A stretch of DNA of 64,000 nt, from positions 31,573,332 through 31,637,331 of the forward strand of contig NC_053046.1 in the NCBI RefSeq assembly GCF_003473485.1, read 5' to 3'. The notes beneath the pieces were generated by a model. The model saw only the letters and a program-made list of their open reading frames with translations. It searched no databases and was not told the origin of the DNA. Positions 60,076-64,000 of the stretch are shown here, piece by piece (within the stretch, counting starts at the first letter, position 1; each line of letters begins with the position of its first letter). A program made the translations under genes and the position numbers. Origin of the DNA: Medicago truncatula. Its lineage: Eukaryota > Streptophyta > Magnoliopsida > Fabales > Fabaceae.

Positions 60076-61909
60076 TGAAGAATGGAGGGAGTAGTTTTGT
60101 CATTGAATAATTATGTGAACAAGACTCACGCATTAGCCAAAATAATATATTAGATGAGAACAATTTTTTTGCACATGAGATAATAATAGTTTGGCTGTGT
60201 GAGAAAGAAAGAAATACCGAGAGAATATATAAATGTTTAAGAAATAAAATAGGTTTTTTATAAAAAAAAAAAGAAATAAAATAGGTTTGATGTATCGATT
60301 GGTATCCTAGAAGTAGAGGAAAGATGAAGAAAGAATTAAGAAGTGTCGATAGTTTTTTAAAATATGATAATGCCCCTAAATTAAAAAAGTTCTTCTACTT
60401 AAGCTAATTTAAACTTTTTTTAATTTAATTAATTAACCTTTCTTTTTTACAATAATTAAGTACTCCATAATTTCAGTGATTACATTAATATAACTATTTA
60501 TTGATTCAAAGTATGTCAAATAATTCTATAGATTTTGGTTTGTTTAGTGTGAGATACGATTGACTTAATTTCAAAGCACTCCAATTTATAGAATTATTGA
60601 GAAATGTAAGTACTCTCAACTGTGCATAAATTAATCATCGGATTATTTATTTTTCCTTCAAAAATTCTCAATTAACAAAATTACTATCAATTTTTATTGC
60701 AGCATACATATACTTTAAATGAAGAAAAAACAATGTAATAGTTGAAACTCATGAAACCAAAAACAATGTAATAATGAAAACTCTTGAAACCAAAATTGTG
60801 AAAGTATCTTTTTCATATTTGAATTCACTGCAAATTACGTGCAAGGCTAGCAGGTATAAGAAAAGCAAACAAATTCGTGCAAATTGTGAAATTACAGACC
60901 CAAAAGTGTTATAATTTTTTTTTGGTTGGTGAAAGAAAGATAAAAAGTGCAAGTGGTATAATTCTTAAATCAACTTAGTTAACTTAGTCAATTCATTAAC
61001 ACAAAAAGAAAAATTAGTCCACTATTTAATTGTGAGATTATTAACAATTGAGAAAATAAATTGAGAGGACTAATTCATGCCCGTCCATTCAACGAATAAA
61101 TTTTAATCACTTACATCAATTTTTTAATTGTGAGATTATTAATCACTATTGAATGAAAATACTCATTCTAAAATAAATATAAACAAAAGTGGTAGTTGTT
61201 TTTTGAAAAGTGGTAGTTGTTACCATTCTCACTATTTTAATCACATACATCAATTTTTTAATTACCTTTTATTTATATTGCATTCCAAAGGGAGTAGGTA
61301 AGATCAATTATTAATATGAAAATTGAGAATAAATAAATTTAATGGTAAAATTGATAACAATTGAAAGACCTTAGAGAAAATAAATTTAGAGGATAATTAT
61401 CATCGATTCATTGTTTAAAAAATAGTCTCGCATTCAGTAAAATGGTATCAAAAGGAAAGTAAATTATGGACGTGGTTATTTGTCAATATCAAGAAAAGAT
61501 GAATGGAACCCACTTATTGTAACTCTCTGCCTGCCTCTGGTACTCATTTCAGTCTCAATTATTAGTAATTTTCATTTTTTAAATTCATTGTATAAATAAT
61601 ATATGTGACCATAATATAGATCATATATATCATTTATTCAATATACTTAAAAAAATGAAAAATTGTCTGCTTGTCACATTAACCAAAGTTTTACTAATTT
61701 CTTAGATCTATGAATAAGTTCTACATTACTCTTTATCATCACTCACTTTGTTCCTCTCAATCACCATCCAAGACAATAGTTTGTCTCAGTCATGAATTCT
61801 CAAAGAAATGTTAGATTGATTACATTATCAAAATAAAAGTGAGAAGTAGTACTAGCAAATACAGATGTGTAAACAATAAGTCTCAATATATTTTTCTTGC
61901 AAATTATTT
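60076..61909. other. Intergenic AT-rich DNA
   Basis: No gene seen. 'cacatacatcaatttttt aatt' occurs twice (about 61110 and 61250), a minor local repeat. Confidence 0.35.
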
Positions 61910-62200
61910 TGTTTCCTTGGGCCCTTATTAGGGTTTTGACCTAGCCACACAAAACCCATCAATCTCTCATACAATAAATCTAAACCCTCCAATCACTCAT
62001 CTACTAGCCGTCCGATCAACCATCTTTCATTATATAACCAACCATACAACTATCTCATTCACCATCCGCCGTTACCATCCACTTCTATTCCTCTTGGCCC
62101 CTTTTCTAAAATTAGGGTTTCTCAATTATTAGGGTTTTTCAATTTTCTTAATTTTTTTGTTCAATTTTTGAATTAGGCTTCACTATCTGGTCGATGTGGA
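61910..62200 (+). promoter_or_regulatory. Promoter-like region with site II and telo-box motifs
   Basis: 'cttgggcccttattagggttttgacc' (61916-61941) combines a TGGGCC site II element with an AGGGTTTT telo-box-like motif. Further ttagggttt copies lie at about 62112 and 62129, then a C/T-rich leader-like tract. In plants this pairing marks promoters of ribosomal-protein, translation and some snoRNA genes. The body downstream to 63700 has no long ORF, so the coding exons may lie beyond long leader introns outside the window, or the transcript may be non-coding. Confidence 0.45.
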
Positions 62201-63217
62201 TCAATTCAATTCCCATTCAGACTCGTTCCCTTGAAGCAATATTAATATGTGTTGTTCCTTCATTTCACTTCCAAAACCCCCTTTTTTGGTTTTGGGAGCA
62301 TGAAAGAACAACTAAATTTTAAAAAAAATCGTATTTTTATCAATGGGTTTTCGTTTTTGATTAATTTGAGCAAATGGGTTTTGCTAGTTAACTGTGATGA
62401 GTCTTTAACAGACCTGTAATGAATTGCGGGTATGATCGCATTTTTATTGAACATCTAAGGGACTGAGTTAACTAGTTAATCTCCCATTTTCTTATTAATT
62501 TTTGTTTTTATTTTTTGTTATAATCCATTTAGTGGCTTCAGATTTTGATTTTAATTATGCTTGCACCTAATTTATTGTGTTTGCAATGTTCTATGAAGCC
62601 TATAATTGTGTTCCCCTCGCTATCCACTACTGCAAATCTAATGCTGTATATGGACGTCGGGGAACAAAATTTCAATTTTTTTTTACCATGTGATTAAATG
62701 GTTTAAGCCGTTTTGAATTATTGCTTCTAGATCTATGTTTGTTTGTTAATTTGATTTGAATTGTAGATAAGGATGAAGCAATATATATAATCCAACACTT
62801 GATCTGATTTTGTGATGCCAAATATATTTATTATGTTTCTGAATCTACATTTTGGGCTATAATCGTAATGTTTTGCTTGTAGGTTAATTTAATTTATATT
62901 TTGTAAATATTTGAGGAGTCTTAATTTGCACTATCATGTGATGAGTTTGGAATAAATCTTAGGACACCTTCCTACACAACATATGTTGTGGATGAGATGA
63001 ATTATCCTTTCTGATGATGTTTACAAATTTCTCATTACTCTGTCACTAAGTTATTTTCTAGCTACATTTTAATTTTTTATGTGTTTGGCCTTCATAATCC
63101 CAGTTAAGATTGAATTTTTTTCAAGTGATTACACTGATTCATGGAAGGCCAACAATAAGTGTTGGAAGTTTCGCTGATAAATGCCTTTAATTGATTTTAC
63201 ATCAGGGTGTTTACTAG

Positions 63218-63262
63218 TAACTTTACCGCACACTCATTTCTAACTTTACCGCACACTCATTT
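63218..63262 (+). repeat. 23-bp tandem duplication
   Basis: taactttaccgcacactcatttc is repeated twice head to tail. It is followed by ttggaataaatcttag, which also occurs at about 62947, so a somewhat larger rearrangement is likely. Confidence 0.7.
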
Positions 63263-63710
63263 GGAATAAATCTTAGATCAAATACCCAGTTAGTATTAGT
63301 GTGACTTAATATACGATTGTTTTATGGGTTTATGATGCAACTGGAATTAGTCGGAATTGTGACTGGAATGAAAAGGTTAATGTTAACAAATATGCGGCTG
63401 ATCTTGACCACTGTATCTGGATTCACTCTTTAATTTCCTAGTACGGAGCATTGGTTAATTAAACAGTCTCAAGTTCAAGTACATTTCAGTATGGTTTCAA
63501 TGACGAAAAACTAGCATGATATAAAAACCCTAAAACAAATTCAAGTTAACCAACAAATGCAAGACAATACTAGAAAGAAGAAACTAGCATTGCGAAAAAC
63601 TTAGTGTGAAACAAGCTTAAGGCAGTAGATGGTACTAGTTTAAATTCAAGCAACAATTACTATCATCTTACAATACTAGAAACTGGCATTGCTAGTTATC
63701 AAGAGACAAG

Positions 63711-64000
63711 AGCATCCACAATGGGGCATATTTTTTGGTATGGTGCACAAATAGCAAAATCACCATTGATTTAATATTTAAAAATTCAACGGTCAGGATT
63801 GCACACCTGGTAATTGACTAGCAGGTATTTCGTAATAGTATTCGAAATTGCAGAAATATCCTATGAATTTATGTAATTAAAATTATAAATTGTAGAAATA
63901 AACCTTGAAATTAATGTAATTAAATTTGTAATTTGAAATTAATATAATTAATTATTTCTGTTAATAAAAAAAAATTATATTTTTAAATAATCAAAGAAAA
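63711..64000. mobile_element. Partial MITE beginning 'agcatccacaatggggcat'
   Basis: This terminus belongs to a common plant DNA-transposon end ('gcatccacaatgg(g/a)…'). The AT-rich interior runs to the window edge and the other end is not seen, so the assignment is tentative. Confidence 0.35.

Overview
The window is nuclear DNA of a flowering plant, most probably a papilionoid legume close to Medicago. The evidence is AT-rich intergenic DNA, genes split by short GT-AG introns, and a dense mix of plant MITEs, SINEs, LTR retrotransposons, a LINE and a plastid-derived fragment. Species and protein-family assignments rest on recognition from memory; no database was searched.

Four real genes can be reconstructed exon by exon, each with consistent reading phase across all junctions. 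(1) 11055-17070 (+) is a nine-exon, 1144-residue nuclear protein with Agenet, PHD and acetyltransferase modules, of the IDM1/ROS4-like type. (2) 21709-25510 (+) is a five-exon, 401-residue trichome-birefringence-like (TBL) polysaccharide O-acetyltransferase with a signal peptide and a poly-His tract. (3) 26417-31529 (-) is a thirteen-exon, 584-residue glutamine-dependent asparagine synthetase, convergent with the TBL gene. (4) 43008-46799 (-) is a six-coding-exon, 285-residue UTP23-type rRNA-processing PIN protein. They look like independent housekeeping, regulatory and metabolic genes; nothing suggests a gene cluster or a shared pathway.

The rest is mostly transposon-derived. From left to right it holds: NLR and clathrin heavy chain pseudogene debris (about 750-2620); a MULE-type MITE (3978-4274); an Ogre/Tat-like LTR remnant (about 4425-5830); a plastid rpoC2 fragment (about 6714-6935); a truncated MULE carrying a PB1-like domain (about 8660-9750); a tRNA-derived SINE (10387-10523); a complete copia retrotransposon with identical 213-bp LTRs and a TSD (33791-38833); a GATAC-rich repeat (about 39180-39800); a foldback element just upstream of UTP23 (47127-47687); a small inverted-repeat element enclosing a MuDR-domain fragment (52776-53110); a tandem duplication (53391-54610); a decayed copia pol fragment (about 55500-55680); and a 5'-truncated, mutated LINE (about 57110-60071). 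The right end (about 61910 onward) has a promoter-like stretch with site II and telo-box motifs, but no long coding frame inside the window.

I found no evidence of a wholly new biological system. The observations most worth checking are two GC-AG introns in the asparagine synthetase gene, a perfect C-box palindrome in its promoter, the hairpin-forming MuDR fragment, a 66-bp triplicated coding repeat in the PHD protein gene, and a coding-like frame of unknown origin inside a TBL intron.
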